Shown: positions 19,731 to 29,439 of the stretch, one piece after another
How positions within the stretch are numbered: the stretch's first letter is position 1
Layout of the letters: each line of letters opens with the position of its first letter
NCBI GenBank assembly: GCA_031267245.1
Contig: JAIRZL010000018.1
Location: forward strand, 1 to 32,420
DNA from: Oscillospiraceae bacterium
Lineage (GTDB): Bacteria > Bacillota > Clostridia > Oscillospirales > Ruminococcaceae
Direction: 5' to 3'
DNA length: 32,420 bases
Translations under genes and position numbers: made by a program
Notes under the pieces: generated by a model
Told to the model about the DNA's origin: nothing
Databases searched by the model: none
Seen by the model: the letters and a program-made list of their open reading frames with translations, nothing else

Positions 19731-21031
19731 TGTTTGCCGTTTTGCGGAACATGTTTAAGGTGCCGGATTTGCGGAAGAAATTGTTGTATACTATTTTGAT
19801 AATTTTGATATTTAGGATAGGTTCAACAATCCCTGTGCCATTTTTGCAGTTCGATGTTGTAAAGAGGGTAACGCTAAATCATAATAATTTTTTTAGCTAT
19901 ATCGATGCGTTTACCGGTGGTGCTTTTTCTCGAGTTACGATCTTTTCTATGTCAATTTCTCCGTATATAACCGCGTCGATTGTTATCCAGCTGCTAACTT
20001 TTGGGCTTCCTGCGCTTGAACGCTTGGCGCGCGAAGGGATAGAAGGTCAGAAAAAATTAAGCAAGGCGACCAGGTATTTTACGGTTGTTCTGGGGCTTGT
20101 GCAGGCGATTACCTTTTGGTTCTTGCTTCGCGGTGGCAATATGATGTTTCATGAGCAGGTGTTGGCTTATCGTGGTGGTATTTCTGGGTTCTTTGCGGCG
20201 TGTGTTATTGTTGCCGTGTTTACTGCTGGAAGCGCGCTGGTGATGTGGCTGGGGGAGCGGATTAACGAAAAAGGCATTGGGAACGGGGTTTCTGTTGTTC
20301 TTTTTGCTGGGATTTTGTCACGTGCGCCGTCTGCTGTGGGGAAGGTTTATTCTATGCTTACGGCCGGCATGTCGCAGGCGTGTTTGGGTGTTGTTTTGAT
20401 CTTTTTGTTTGTTTTGATTACCGCTTTCACCGTATTTATGACCATTGCCGAGCGTCGAATACCCATTCAGTATGCGCAAAGGTTGGTTGGGAGGCGGATG
20501 TATGGCGGCCAGAATTCACATATTCCAATAAAGGTTAATATAGCTGGTGTTATGCCAATTATTTTTGCGTCTTCATTCTTGGCTTTTTTTAGCTTAATAA
20601 AAGCATTTTTTGATGTGGAAGAGAAGATGTGGCTCGGAAAAGTATTGGGTTTGCTGGAGCACGGAACGGTGATTTATTCTGTTCTTTATTTCTTTTTAAT
20701 CATTGGTTTTAATTATTTTTATGTTTCCATGCAATACAATCCGATCGAAATAGCAAATAATTTAAGAAAAAATAACGGCACCATCCCGGGAATACGGCCT
20801 GGTGCGCAAACTGCCGAGTTTTTGACTAAAGTCATGTCTAAAATAAATCTTGTTGGCGCTCTTTTTCTCGGCTTTATTGCAATTTTGCCAATGGTAATTG
20901 GTGTTTTGTTGAATGTTAATATTGCCCTTGGAGGAACGACTACGCTTATAGTTATTGGTGTTGCTCTTGACACAATGAAGCAGATTGAGTCGATGACAAT
21001 GATGAAACAATATAAAGGTTTTTTGGAGTGA
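19730..21031 (+). CDS. secY: Preprotein translocase subunit SecY
   Basis: RKKLLYTILIILIFRIGSTIPVPF...ITASIVIQLL...RRIPIQYAQRLVGRRMYGGQNSHIPIKVNIAGVMPIIFASS...NNLRKNNGTIPGIRPGAQTAEFL; ORF 19727-21031. Confidence 0.98.
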   Translation: MFAVLRNMFKVPDLRKKLLYTILIILIFRIGSTIPVPFLQFDVVKRVTLNHNNFFSYIDAFTGGAFSRVTIFSMSISPYITASIVIQLLTFGLPALERLAREGIEGQKKLSKATRYFTVVLGLVQAITFWFLLRGGNMMFHEQVLAYRGGISGFFAACVIVAVFTAGSALVMWLGERINEKGIGNGVSVVLFAGILSRAPSAVGKVYSMLTAGMSQACLGVVLIFLFVLITAFTVFMTIAERRIPIQYAQRLVGRRMYGGQNSHIPIKVNIAGVMPIIFASSFLAFFSLIKAFFDVEEKMWLGKVLGLLEHGTVIYSVLYFFLIIGFNYFYVSMQYNPIEIANNLRKNNGTIPGIRPGAQTAEFLTKVMSKINLVGALFLGFIAILPMVIGVLLNVNIALGGTTTLIVIGVALDTMKQIESMTMMKQYKGFLE

Positions 21032-21034
21032 TTA

Positions 21035-21673
21035 ATGAATAGCGCGTTTGGGTTTAAAGGTGTGGTTTTGCTGGGTGTTCCTGGGGCGGGGAAGGGCTCT
21101 CAGAGCCGCTTGTTGGCGGATCGGTTTGGCTTGGGTGTGATTTCGACTGGTGACCTTCTTAGGAAAAGGCAGCAAGAGGATGTTGGTAATTTGCGGTTAA
21201 AGGCCGATATGAACAGCGGGCAGCTGATTTCTGATTCTTTTGTGTTCGATTTGGTGCTGGCAGAGTTAAAGAAAAGCGAGTATCAGAATGGGTACGTTTT
21301 GGACGGTGTGCCTCGCACTTTGGAGCAAGCAGAGATGCTTGCAAGCCATGGGGTTGCTGTGGATGTGGTTATTTATTTGGATGCTTCACCGGAACTTGTG
21401 GTTGCTCGGATTTTAAGTAGAAGGATCTGCTGTACTTGCGGTGCGGTTTATAACGTTGGGGAACATTCAATTTGTAGCCGGTGTGATGGGGCGTTGGTGA
21501 GACGGGAAGATGACACCGAAGAGGTGGTGATGGGGCGGCTGAACGTTTACCGCGAGAAAACGGAACTTTTGACAACCTATTACGAGCGAAAAGGTGTGTT
21601 GCGCCGGGTGGATGGCAATCAGCCTATAAGTCAGGTTGCGGCGGCGATCTTTGATGTTCTGGGGTGTTTATAG
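21035..21673 (+). CDS. adk: Adenylate kinase with zinc-type LID
   Basis: GVVLLGVPGAGKGSQSRLLADRFGLGVISTGDLLR...YVLDGVPRTLEQAE...RRICCTCGAVYNVGEHSICSRCDGALVRREDDTEEVVMGRLNVY. Confidence 0.96.
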   Translation: MNSAFGFKGVVLLGVPGAGKGSQSRLLADRFGLGVISTGDLLRKRQQEDVGNLRLKADMNSGQLISDSFVFDLVLAELKKSEYQNGYVLDGVPRTLEQAEMLASHGVAVDVVIYLDASPELVVARILSRRICCTCGAVYNVGEHSICSRCDGALVRREDDTEEVVMGRLNVYREKTELLTTYYERKGVLRRVDGNQPISQVAAAIFDVLGCL

Positions 21674-21674
21674 C

Positions 21675-22439
21675 GTGATTATTGTTAAAACGGCAGAAGA
21701 ATTAGAGATCATGAGAGAGGCTTGTGTTATTGGGGCCCGGGCTTTGCGAGTTGCTGGGGAAAGTGTTGAGTCCGGCATGACCACAGCGTACCTTGACAAG
21801 ATAATTTACGATTGTATAACGGATTATGGCGCTGTGCCCTCCTTCCTTAATTATGGTGGGTTCCCTGCAAGTGCGTGTATTTCGATTAATGAAGAGGTTA
21901 TTCATGGGATCCCGTCTGCCAAAAGGACGGTTCAGGATGGCGACATCGTTAGTGTTGATGTTGGAGCGTTTTTTAAAGGGTTTCACAGCGACAATGCGGC
22001 AACATTTATGGTGGGTGAAGTTAGCCAAGAGAATGAGCGTTTGGTGGCCGTTACGCAAGAAAGTCTTGGTTTTGGTGTGAATGCGGCTGTTGTTGGGGCA
22101 ACGATTGGAGATATTTCGTCTGCGATACAAAAGCATGTGGAAGTAAATGGTTTTTCGATTGTGCGTGATTTTGTTGGCCATGGGGTTGGAAGGAATCTGC
22201 ACGAAGAGCCGGCGGTGCCTAATTTTGGCGAAGCTGGCAGTGGTGAGGTTCTTGTTAGCGGCATGACCTTGGCAATAGAGCCCATGGTGGTTCGCGGCCG
22301 CGCTTATGTGAAGGTGCGCGGTGATGGTTGGACTGTGGTGACCCGCGATGGTAGCTGTTCCGCGCATTTTGAGCATACTGTGCTTGTCACAGAAGGAGGA
22401 CCGCAGATACTAACGGAGAGCAATGATGGAAAAAGGTAG
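21675..22439 (+). CDS. map: Methionine aminopeptidase type I
   Basis: MIIVKTAEELEIMREACVIGARALRVAGESVESGMTT...SINEEVIHGIPS...GDIVSVDVGAFFKGFHSDNAATFMVGE...FVGHGVGRNLHEEPAVPNFG...LAIEPMV; GTG 21675. Confidence 0.97.
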   Translation: MIIVKTAEELEIMREACVIGARALRVAGESVESGMTTAYLDKIIYDCITDYGAVPSFLNYGGFPASACISINEEVIHGIPSAKRTVQDGDIVSVDVGAFFKGFHSDNAATFMVGEVSQENERLVAVTQESLGFGVNAAVVGATIGDISSAIQKHVEVNGFSIVRDFVGHGVGRNLHEEPAVPNFGEAGSGEVLVSGMTLAIEPMVVRGRAYVKVRGDGWTVVTRDGSCSAHFEHTVLVTEGGPQILTESNDGKR

Positions 22440-22677
22440 GGTTGTTAAATCGCTTGCTGGGCGTGATAAAGGTGGTTTCTTCGTTGTTGTTCAGTTTGAT
22501 GGTGAGTTTTGTTTTTTGGCAGATGGGAAGTTGCGAAAGTTGGAGTCGCCAAAGAGAAAAAAGTTGAAGCACGTTTGCGTGACGAAGACGGTTTTGGATG
22601 TTGATTGTTTGCTGGGGAATAGAAGATTGTGGGTGGCGCTTCGTGGCCTTTATGGGGAAAAGATCTGTGAAGCTTAA
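22426..22677 (+). CDS. KOW-domain RNA-binding protein (L14e-like), between map and infA
   Basis: MEKGRVVKSLAGRDKGGFFVVVQFDGEFCFLADGKLRKLESPKRKKLKHV; position and sequence match KOW-domain proteins found at this site in Firmicutes. Confidence 0.85.
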   Translation: MEKGRVVKSLAGRDKGGFFVVVQFDGEFCFLADGKLRKLESPKRKKLKHVCVTKTVLDVDCLLGNRRLWVALRGLYGEKICEA

Positions 22678-22713
22678 TGTGGTGTGCGTGGTTTGATTTG
22701 GGAGGGGTTATGT

Positions 22714-22932
22714 TTGTCTAAGCAAGACGTTATTGAGGTTGAGGGGAAAGTTCTTGAGACATTACCTAATGCGCAATTTGTTGTGGAACTTGAAAACGGT
22801 CATAAGGTTTTGGCGCATATCTCTGGGAAGTTACGCATGAATTATATTAGGATTCTAACGGGGGACAAGGTGGTTTTGGAACTGTCTCCTTATGATCTTA
22901 CCAGGGGGCGGATAACTTGGCGATCGAAATAG
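22714..22932 (+). CDS. infA: Translation initiation factor IF-1
   Basis: [75 protein letters not shown] 22714 after GGAGGGG. Confidence 0.97.
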   Translation: MSKQDVIEVEGKVLETLPNAQFVVELENGHKVLAHISGKLRMNYIRILTGDKVVLELSPYDLTRGRITWRSK

Positions 22933-22948
22933 GAGGAGGAGGATCTTT

Positions 22949-23062
22949 ATGAAAGTGCGACCTTCTGTAAAACCAATATGTGTCAAATGTAAGATTATAA
23001 AACGCAAGGGTCGGGTAATGGTGATTTGTGAAAACCCCAAACACAAGCAGCGGCAGGGGTAA
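22949..23062 (+). CDS. rpmJ: 50S ribosomal protein L36 (zinc type)
   Basis: Manual translation [37 protein letters not shown]; preceded by AGGAGGAGGA; below the ORF-track length cutoff. Confidence 0.97.
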   Translation: MKVRPSVKPICVKCKIIKRKGRVMVICENPKHKQRQG

Positions 23063-23077
23063 GAGGAGGTGTTTTGA

Positions 23078-23446
23078 ATGGCTAGGGTAGCTGGTGTTGA
23101 TCTGCCTAACACAAAGAGGATTGAAATAGGTTTAACTTATGTTTATGGAATTGGCAGATCCTTATCAAATGTTATTTTATTGAAGACAGGTGTTAACCCG
23201 GATACGCGTGTTAAGGATGTTGGTGAGGCTGACCTTGGAAAAATAAGAGAGTATATTAGCAAGAACTTGACTGTTGAAGGTGACCTCCGCAGGACAGTTT
23301 CTTTGAATATCAAGCGGTTGCTGGAGATTGGTTGTTATCGCGGTTTGCGGCATAGGCACTCCTTGCCGGTGCGTGGCCAACGGACACGAACAAATGCCAG
23401 AACAGCCAAGGGGCCAAGAAAGACTGTGGCGAACAAGAAGAAGTAA
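23078..23446 (+). CDS. rpsM: 30S ribosomal protein S13
   Basis: [34 protein letters not shown]...[36 protein letters not shown]. Confidence 0.98.
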   Translation: MARVAGVDLPNTKRIEIGLTYVYGIGRSLSNVILLKTGVNPDTRVKDVGEADLGKIREYISKNLTVEGDLRRTVSLNIKRLLEIGCYRGLRHRHSLPVRGQRTRTNARTAKGPRKTVANKKK

Positions 23447-23470
23447 AGGTAATTGTGAGGAGGTGTTTTT

Positions 23471-23875
23471 GTGGCAAAAGCTATGGCTAAAAAGAACCTG
23501 CGAGCAAAAAAAACCGCCAAAAGGCGAAATGTTGATCGCGGAACAGCACATATACAATCGACATTTAATAATACAATTGTTAGCCTTACTGATGTTTTGG
23601 GAAATGTGATATCCTGGGCCAGCGCTGGTGCTTTGGGCTTTAAAGGGGCACGCAAGTCGACACCTTTTGCGGCGCAGATGGCAGCGGAGGCTGCGGCAAA
23701 AAGGGCAATGGAATGCGGCTTGAAGGTTGTTGATGTGCTTGTGAAAGGCGCTGGATCTGGGCGAGAAGCGGCGATTCGTGCGTTGCAGGCGGCAGGTTTA
23801 GAGATAAGCGTGATCAAAGATGTTACACCAATTCCTCATAACGGGTGCCGGCCACCAAAAAGAAGGCGTGTTTAA
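23471..23875 (+). CDS. rpsK: 30S ribosomal protein S11
   Basis: [115 protein letters not shown]. Confidence 0.98.
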   Translation: MAKAMAKKNLRAKKTAKRRNVDRGTAHIQSTFNNTIVSLTDVLGNVISWASAGALGFKGARKSTPFAAQMAAEAAAKRAMECGLKVVDVLVKGAGSGREAAIRALQAAGLEISVIKDVTPIPHNGCRPPKRRRV

Positions 23876-23894
23876 TGGAGGTGATTAATTAATA

Positions 23895-24515
23895 ATGGGC
23901 AGGTACATTGGAGCGGTTTGTAAGCGTTGCAGAAGAGAAGCTCAAAAGTTGTTTCTGAAAGGTGATAGGTGCTATTCCCCAAAATGTGCAATTAACCGCC
24001 GGAACAGTTTGCCTGGGCAGCAAAGCAAGAGGCGCAAAAAACAGTCTGAATATGGCTTGCAGCTGCGCGAGAAGCAGAAAACGAAGCGCTTTTATGGTGT
24101 TTTGGAGAAGCAATTTGCTAAATATTTCGAGATGGCTGGGAGGAAGCAGGGCGTAATTGGTGAAAATCTTTTGCGGCTTCTGGAGAGCCGATTAGATAAC
24201 ATTGTTTTTCGTTCTGGGTTCGCTTCATCACGAAAAGAGGCGAAGCAGCTTGTGGTCCATCGGCATTTTACAGTGAATGGCCAAAAAGCTGACAGACCAT
24301 CTATGTTGGTGAAGCCAGGTGATGTGGTTGAGGTTAAACCCAAAAGTGCTAGCAACGCGAAGATGAAGGTTCTGTTGGATGGAAAGCGCATGGTGACGGT
24401 GCCAACATGGATCTCTGTGGAAAATAAAAAGGCAACAATACTGGCGTTGCCAAACCGTGAAGATATTGATTTGGAGGTTACTGAGCAGTTTATTGTGGAG
24501 CTTTATTCTAAATAG
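23895..24515 (+). CDS. rpsD: 30S ribosomal protein S4 (zinc type)
   Basis: MGRYIGAVCKRCRREAQKLFLKGDRCYSPKCAINRRNSLPGQQSKRRKKQSEYGLQLREKQKTKRFYGVLEKQFAKYFEMA...LLRLLESRLDNIVFRSGFASSRKEAKQLVVHRHFTVNG. Confidence 0.98.
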   Translation: MGRYIGAVCKRCRREAQKLFLKGDRCYSPKCAINRRNSLPGQQSKRRKKQSEYGLQLREKQKTKRFYGVLEKQFAKYFEMAGRKQGVIGENLLRLLESRLDNIVFRSGFASSRKEAKQLVVHRHFTVNGQKADRPSMLVKPGDVVEVKPKSASNAKMKVLLDGKRMVTVPTWISVENKKATILALPNREDIDLEVTEQFIVELYSK

Positions 24516-24742
24516 TTTGTTTTGTCTGCCAATTTCTGGTTGGGAAGTGTTCAGGTGTGGATGTTTCCCTGGCACACACGATCGCTGGAAGTTCGAGCAT
24601 TGTGGCAATTTTTTGTGCAGGAGAATCTTTGTTGGGGGTTTTGTTAAACAGCGGTGTTTTTCGACAGTTCCCTTGTAAGATTCTTTTGGCTTTTGCCTGA
24701 TCGGTGATTGTTTGTGTATGCAATCTAAAGGGAGGGTATCCG

Positions 24743-25768
24743 TTGATAGATATAGATAAAACAAACGTTGAAGTGTGCGATGTAAGTGAAGATGGTAGCT
24801 ATGGAAAGGTTATTATTGCGCCTTTGGATCGTGGTTTTGGTTACACATTGGGAAATAGTCTCCGGCGTGTTTTGTTGTCTTCGTTGCGTGGGGCTGCGGT
24901 TACGGCCATTAAAATTGAAGGCGTGCCGCATGAGTTTTCAACGATACAGGGTGTTAAAGAAGATGTGTCAGAGATAATATTGAATGTTAAGAACATGCGT
25001 TTTAAGCTTTATGGAGGTGCGCCCAGAAAGCTTTTTTTGGAGGCGCATGGCAAGTGTAACGTAACTGCTGGTGATATAAAGTATGATCCGGAAATTGATG
25101 TTTTGAATTCTGGCCTGCATATTGCAACCCTTTCTGAAAATGCATCGCTATCGATGGAGCTAATGATCGGGGAAGGCAAGGGGTATTCCCCAGGTGAAAA
25201 GAATAAACAGGATATGCAGTATGATCTTGGTAGTATTGTTATCGACAGTATTTTTACGCCGGTTTGTAAAGTTAATTATTTTGTTGAGAATACCAGGGTT
25301 GGTCAGGTGACAGATTATGACAAGTTGATTCTTGAGCTTTGGACAGACGGAAGTGTTGAGGTGAGGGATGCGGTTTCTTTGGCGTCGAAGACATTAATTG
25401 ACCATTTTGAGCTTTTGTTGGAGCTGTCGAGCTCAATTGGTGGGTCATATAGGAAACGTGGGGATGCGGCGGCGATAGAGCAAGAGCGCTTATATGGTAT
25501 GACATTGGAAGAGATGGATTTGTCTGTTCGCGCGTTTAATTGCCTTAAAAGGGTGGGGATCAGCCACTTGCGAGATCTCCTTAATATGAGCGAAGAAGAT
25601 ATTATGAAGATTAAAAACTTGGGCAAGAAATCATTAACTGAGGTGATTGCCAAGATTAATGCCCTTGGTTTTAGGGTGCTTCCTGATGCAGATGTGCCGC
25701 AGCGAGATTTTGGGCTGGTCGAGGGTCGCGCTGGGGAGGTTAATTCCCCCGAAGGCGTGTTGGATTGA
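24743..25768 (+). CDS. rpoA: DNA-directed RNA polymerase alpha subunit
   Basis: MIDIDKTNVEVCDVSEDGSYGKVIIAPLDRGFGYTLGNSLRRVLLSSLRGAAVTAIKIEGVPHEFSTIQGVKEDVSEIILNVK...LSVRAFNCLKRVGISHLRDLLNMSEEDIMKIKNLGKKSLTEV; likely TTG 24743 after GGGAGGG. Confidence 0.98.
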   Translation: MIDIDKTNVEVCDVSEDGSYGKVIIAPLDRGFGYTLGNSLRRVLLSSLRGAAVTAIKIEGVPHEFSTIQGVKEDVSEIILNVKNMRFKLYGGAPRKLFLEAHGKCNVTAGDIKYDPEIDVLNSGLHIATLSENASLSMELMIGEGKGYSPGEKNKQDMQYDLGSIVIDSIFTPVCKVNYFVENTRVGQVTDYDKLILELWTDGSVEVRDAVSLASKTLIDHFELLLELSSSIGGSYRKRGDAAAIEQERLYGMTLEEMDLSVRAFNCLKRVGISHLRDLLNMSEEDIMKIKNLGKKSLTEVIAKINALGFRVLPDADVPQRDFGLVEGRAGEVNSPEGVLD

Positions 25769-25803
25769 GATTGTTTTATTAATCGACAGGAGAGTGATGT
25801 TCT

Positions 25804-26136
25804 GTGCGAAAGCTTGGAAGGACATCGGACCACAGAAAGGCGATGCTTCGAGGCATGGTAACCTTTTTGCTGGAACGTGGCAGACTAGAGACAACGGTAA
25901 CGAGGGCAAAGGAACTCAAAGCTGCGGTGGAGCGCGTAGTTACCATTGGGAAAACCCCTGGCCTTTGCGCAAAGCGGAAGGCGTTCTCTTATATTACAAA
26001 AGAAGAAATTGTGAAGAAGTTGTTTGAAGAGATTGCACCTAAATATGCCGATGTTTGCGGTGGGTGCACAAGAATAACGCGGCTGGGGGCGCGCCGTGGT
26101 GATGCTGCCGAAATGGCGGCGATTGAGTTGATTTGA
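25804..26136 (+). CDS. rplQ: 50S ribosomal protein L17
   Basis: MRKLGRTSDHRKAMLRGMVTFLLERGRLETTVTRAKELKAAVERVVTIGKT...YADVCGGCTRITRLGARRGDAAEMAAIELI. Confidence 0.98.
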   Translation: MRKLGRTSDHRKAMLRGMVTFLLERGRLETTVTRAKELKAAVERVVTIGKTPGLCAKRKAFSYITKEEIVKKLFEEIAPKYADVCGGCTRITRLGARRGDAAEMAAIELI

Positions 26137-26157
26137 TGCTGCCGAAATGGCAGCATC
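26135..26157 (+). terminator. Hairpin at the end of the supercluster, intrinsic-terminator-like (weak U tract)
   Basis: GATGCTGCC-GAAAT-GGCAGCATC perfect 9-bp stem overlapping the rplQ stop codon, then ATTGCTTTGTTT. Confidence 0.6.
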
Positions 26158-26387
26158 ATTGCTTTGTTTGGCCGCTAATTACCGGAGATGTAAATAATTA
26201 TCCTAACAAAAACAACCAACACCAGACGTGTGCTGTGTTGCTGCGCGGTACAGCGACAAATTAGCAAACGGCAAGGCCGGCAGTGGGTGTTTTGGTGGGT
26301 TGGGGCGCTCATTGTGGAGTGTGCCTGATGAATCGACGCAGTTTAGTATCTCTACGCGGCTTTGTCACGCAACAGCTGGCTCGAGAA

Positions 26388-26416
26388 TTGAAATAGCGCA
26401 GCCTTTATGTTATACT
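26388..26416 (+). promoter_or_regulatory. Putative sigma70-type promoter of secG
   Basis: TTGAAA (26388-26393), 17-nt spacer, TATACT (26411-26416). Confidence 0.7.
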
Positions 26417-26459
26417 CATATCGAAGTTTTTTGCAAAAGAATCACAGAGGAGAAAAGTA

Positions 26460-26717
26460 ATGAGCGTTTGCGAATATATTGTTGGCGGCTTGATATTGGG
26501 GTTTTCGGTCTTTTTGATTGTTGTAATTATGCTACAGGAAAGCAACTCTAACGGGTTGGCTTCTGTTAATGAAAGCACATCGGACTCATTTTATAATACC
26601 CAAAGCAAAGGGAGAACACTTGATGCCAAGTTGGCGAGGCTTACAAAGATCTCTGCGGTGTTACTTATAGTCTTAATTGTTCTGCTGGGATTTTTGTATC
26701 AGTACAAAAAAACCTAA
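26460..26717 (+). CDS. secG: Preprotein translocase subunit SecG
   Basis: IVGGLILGFSVFLIVVIMLQESNSNGLASVNESTSDSFYNTQSKGRTLDAKLARLTKISAVLLIVLIVLLGFLYQY; two TM helices with the SecG pattern. Confidence 0.92.
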   Translation: MSVCEYIVGGLILGFSVFLIVVIMLQESNSNGLASVNESTSDSFYNTQSKGRTLDAKLARLTKISAVLLIVLIVLLGFLYQYKKT

Positions 26718-26817
26718 AAAAGTCACCCAAAAAACGGAACAAAAAAGCAACGGTGCTTCCGGCGTTTAACCACATCATCCATATCATCCATTTTCTTGGG
26801 ATATTTTTTGTCACACC

Positions 26818-26960
26818 AATGGAAATGTCGTTGCGATGATCACCGCTGCATACGCATCTTTCTTTCCAAGAAGTTGGGGGGGCAGTTGCCTAGTAGGCGA
26901 ATCATTTCCCGCTGATCTAAAATGTTTTGTCTGTCAGGTTTTGTCATGCCCCCAGCGTGG
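26818..26960. repeat. Degenerate direct repeat, copy 1
   Basis: AATGGAAATGTCGTTGCGA...ACGCATCTTTCTTTCCAAGAAGTTGGGGGGGCAGTTGCCTAGTAGGCGAATCATT...AGGTTTTGTCATGCC; matches copy 2. Confidence 0.9.
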
Positions 26961-27083
26961 TTGGCAAGAATACTTTTTCAGGGCAGCGCAACTGGCTGCG
27001 TTGACAGCGGCGTTTTGAACCACACAAAAAACACCAAGAAAAAAATAGAGAAGTACAGGCGTTGTTGGCATGGACAGGCGAGC

Positions 27084-27227
27084 AATGGAAGTGTCGTTGC
27101 GACGAGGTGCGGCGGCAAACGCATCTTTCTTACCGAGAAGTTGGGGGGGCAGCTGCCTAGTAGGCGAATCATTCTCCGCTTTTCTCAAATGCTATCTATG
27201 GTAGGTTTTGTTGTGCCGCCTGCTGCG
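27084..27227. repeat. Degenerate direct repeat, copy 2
   Basis: AATGGAAGTGTCGTTGCGA...ACGCATCTTTCTTACCGAGAAGTTGGGGGGGCAGCTGCCTAGTAGGCGAATCATT...AGGTTTTGTTGTGCC; ~267 bp downstream of copy 1. Confidence 0.9.
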
Positions 27228-27993
27228 CCCGCAGGACCTAAAGCTGCTTCTGTCGGGTAATTGACCACCGAGAGGAGCGCAGCTAACAATCCAGCGAGGC
27301 AAACGCCTGGTATAGGCCCCACAAAAGCGCCTGGCAGCGCGGAATAGGGAGTTTTGTGGTGCCACCCATAATGCCGGCGAACCCAGCTGACTTCTTGGAA
27401 ACTGCCCGTTCGTTTCGGCAGCCACTCCTTGGCGGATGGCCGCATGCCCTGAAGCGCTTCCTCGCGAGGGGCGGTGACCAGCTCTTTTAACGCGCAGAAA
27501 AGCTGGTCAGCTGTAGCAAAAACGCAAGTCCTGCAACGCGCTTTTAACTTAGCCCTCGCCGGCAACTTCATGTTGCTGGTTGGTTGCGACCACGTACATG
27601 ATGATATAGGGTAGTGGCCTCCGGGAACCATACCTTCTTGATCCCGCTTCTGGCCGGGAAACATTTGTGGTGGCAAACAAGACCTTTCGAATGCAGGGTG
27701 GCAACCAGAAGGTAGAGACAAGGAAGGGACGCCAAATATGTTTGGTGCGCTGGCAGGCTGTAACGAGTAATGGTTTCGTGCGGGCGGGCGCTTCGTATCA
27801 TGGAAATAAGCCTTCGTGCAAGCCTTTTACCAGCGAGGATGCCAATTATGCTTGGATTCTGGCAGTCGTTCAACGAGGCATGGGCTCTCTGCGTGGCATG
27901 CGCTTCGTTTCCCCGAAAGTGATTTTAGTGCCCGGTGTTGCGAGAACGCTCGGCGGGTGGTATCGCATAGCTGCAGAATGAAAGGTGACTATC

Positions 27994-29439
27994 ATGTTAA
28001 AAATTCGGACCAGATTTGCTCCAAGCCCAACGGGATATATGCATGTTGGGAATCTGCGCACAGCTTTGTTTGCGTATTTGTTGGCCAAATCACATGGTGG
28101 AAGCTTTATTTTGCGCATTGAAGACACCGATCAAGAGCGTTTGGTTGCCGGGGCAACAGATTTGATCTTCCGAGCACTACATAGTACGGGCCTTAACTGG
28201 GATGAAGGCCCGGATATTGGTGGTCCTGTTGGCCCCTATGTACAAAGCGAGCGGCTAGGGCTGTATAAACAATATTCCGAAAAGCTGGTGGAGCTTGGCG
28301 CTGCTTATTACTGCTTTTGCAACAAAGAGCGTTTGGAAGAGGTCAGATTTTTACAGAAGCACTCCGGGAGTATCTTTAAATATGACGGGCATTGCCGAGA
28401 CTTGCAAAAAGATCAGATCGCTGAAAATCTTGGGAAGGGTATGCCATATGTTGTGAGGCAGCGGATGCCAGATACGGGACGCACCACCTTTGCCGATGAG
28501 GTGTTTGGTTCGATTGTGGTGGAGAATGAAACTTTGGATGATCAGGTTTTAATTAAGGCAGACGGAATGCCTACCTATAATTTCGCCAATGTGGTAGACG
28601 ATCACTTGATGGGAATTACGCATGTCATACGAGGCAGCGAATATTTATCTTCCACGCCAAAATACAATCTGCTTTATGTTGCTTTTGGTTGGGAGGTCCC
28701 GAAATATATCCATTGCAGCCCAGTTATGCGGAATGCCAATGAAAAACTATCTAAACGCAAAGGGGATGCGTCTTTTGAGGATTTAATTGAACAGGGGTAC
28801 CTCAAAGAAGCAATATTGAACTACATCGCGTTGTTGGGTTGGAGCCCAAAAACCGAGCAAGAGTTTTTTTTGTTAGATGATCTTAAAAAAGAATTTAGTG
28901 TTAGCGGCTTGTCAAAATCACCAGCAATTTTCGATATTAAGAAGCTGAATTATATCAATTCAAAACATATAAAAGCAATGCCTTTTGAATCGTTTTTTGA
29001 GAAATCTTTGCCATTTATCCAACAAGCTGTAAAGCGGACCGACATCGATTTGAAATTGGTGGCAGAGCTGTTGCAGAGCCGTACCGAGCTGTTAAATGAT
29101 ATCCCTGCCCAGATCGATTTTATCGATGCGGTACCAGATTACAACCCGGAGCTTTTTGTTAACAAGAAGATGAAAACCACAAAAGAAACCGCGCGCGAAG
29201 CATTGCTGGCAGTGTTGCCGTTGTTGGAGTCGGTGGCGGATTATTCATTGCCGGGCTTGCGAGATGTGATCATGAGTTATATAGCAGCAAACAACCTCAA
29301 AAATGGCGTTGTGCTGTGGCCTCTGCGGGTGGCTTTAACAGGGAAAGAGCATACGCCAGGCGGCGGAATTGAGATTGCTGCTGCCTTGGGAAAGCAAGAA
29401 ACCATTAAGAGACTCCGGGTGGCATTGGAAAAGTTGTGA
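27994..29439 (+). CDS. gltX: Glutamyl-tRNA synthetase
   Basis: MLKIRTRFAPSPTGYMHVGNLRTALFAYLLAKSHGGSFILRIEDTDQERLV...NEKLSKRKGDASFEDLIEQGYLKEAILNYIALLGWSP; ATG 27994. Confidence 0.97.
   Translation: MLKIRTRFAPSPTGYMHVGNLRTALFAYLLAKSHGGSFILRIEDTDQERLVAGATDLIFRALHSTGLNWDEGPDIGGPVGPYVQSERLGLYKQYSEKLVELGAAYYCFCNKERLEEVRFLQKHSGSIFKYDGHCRDLQKDQIAENLGKGMPYVVRQRMPDTGRTTFADEVFGSIVVENETLDDQVLIKADGMPTYNFANVVDDHLMGITHVIRGSEYLSSTPKYNLLYVAFGWEVPKYIHCSPVMRNANEKLSKRKGDASFEDLIEQGYLKEAILNYIALLGWSPKTEQEFFLLDDLKKEFSVSGLSKSPAIFDIKKLNYINSKHIKAMPFESFFEKSLPFIQQAVKRTDIDLKLVAELLQSRTELLNDIPAQIDFIDAVPDYNPELFVNKKMKTTKETAREALLAVLPLLESVADYSLPGLRDVIMSYIAANNLKNGVVLWPLRVALTGKEHTPGGGIEIAAALGKQETIKRLRVALEKL

Noticed and set aside
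27667-27981. 104-aa plus-strand ORF before gltX
   Set aside because: No clear RBS, no family motifs, overlaps other equally plausible frames in a degenerate spacer.
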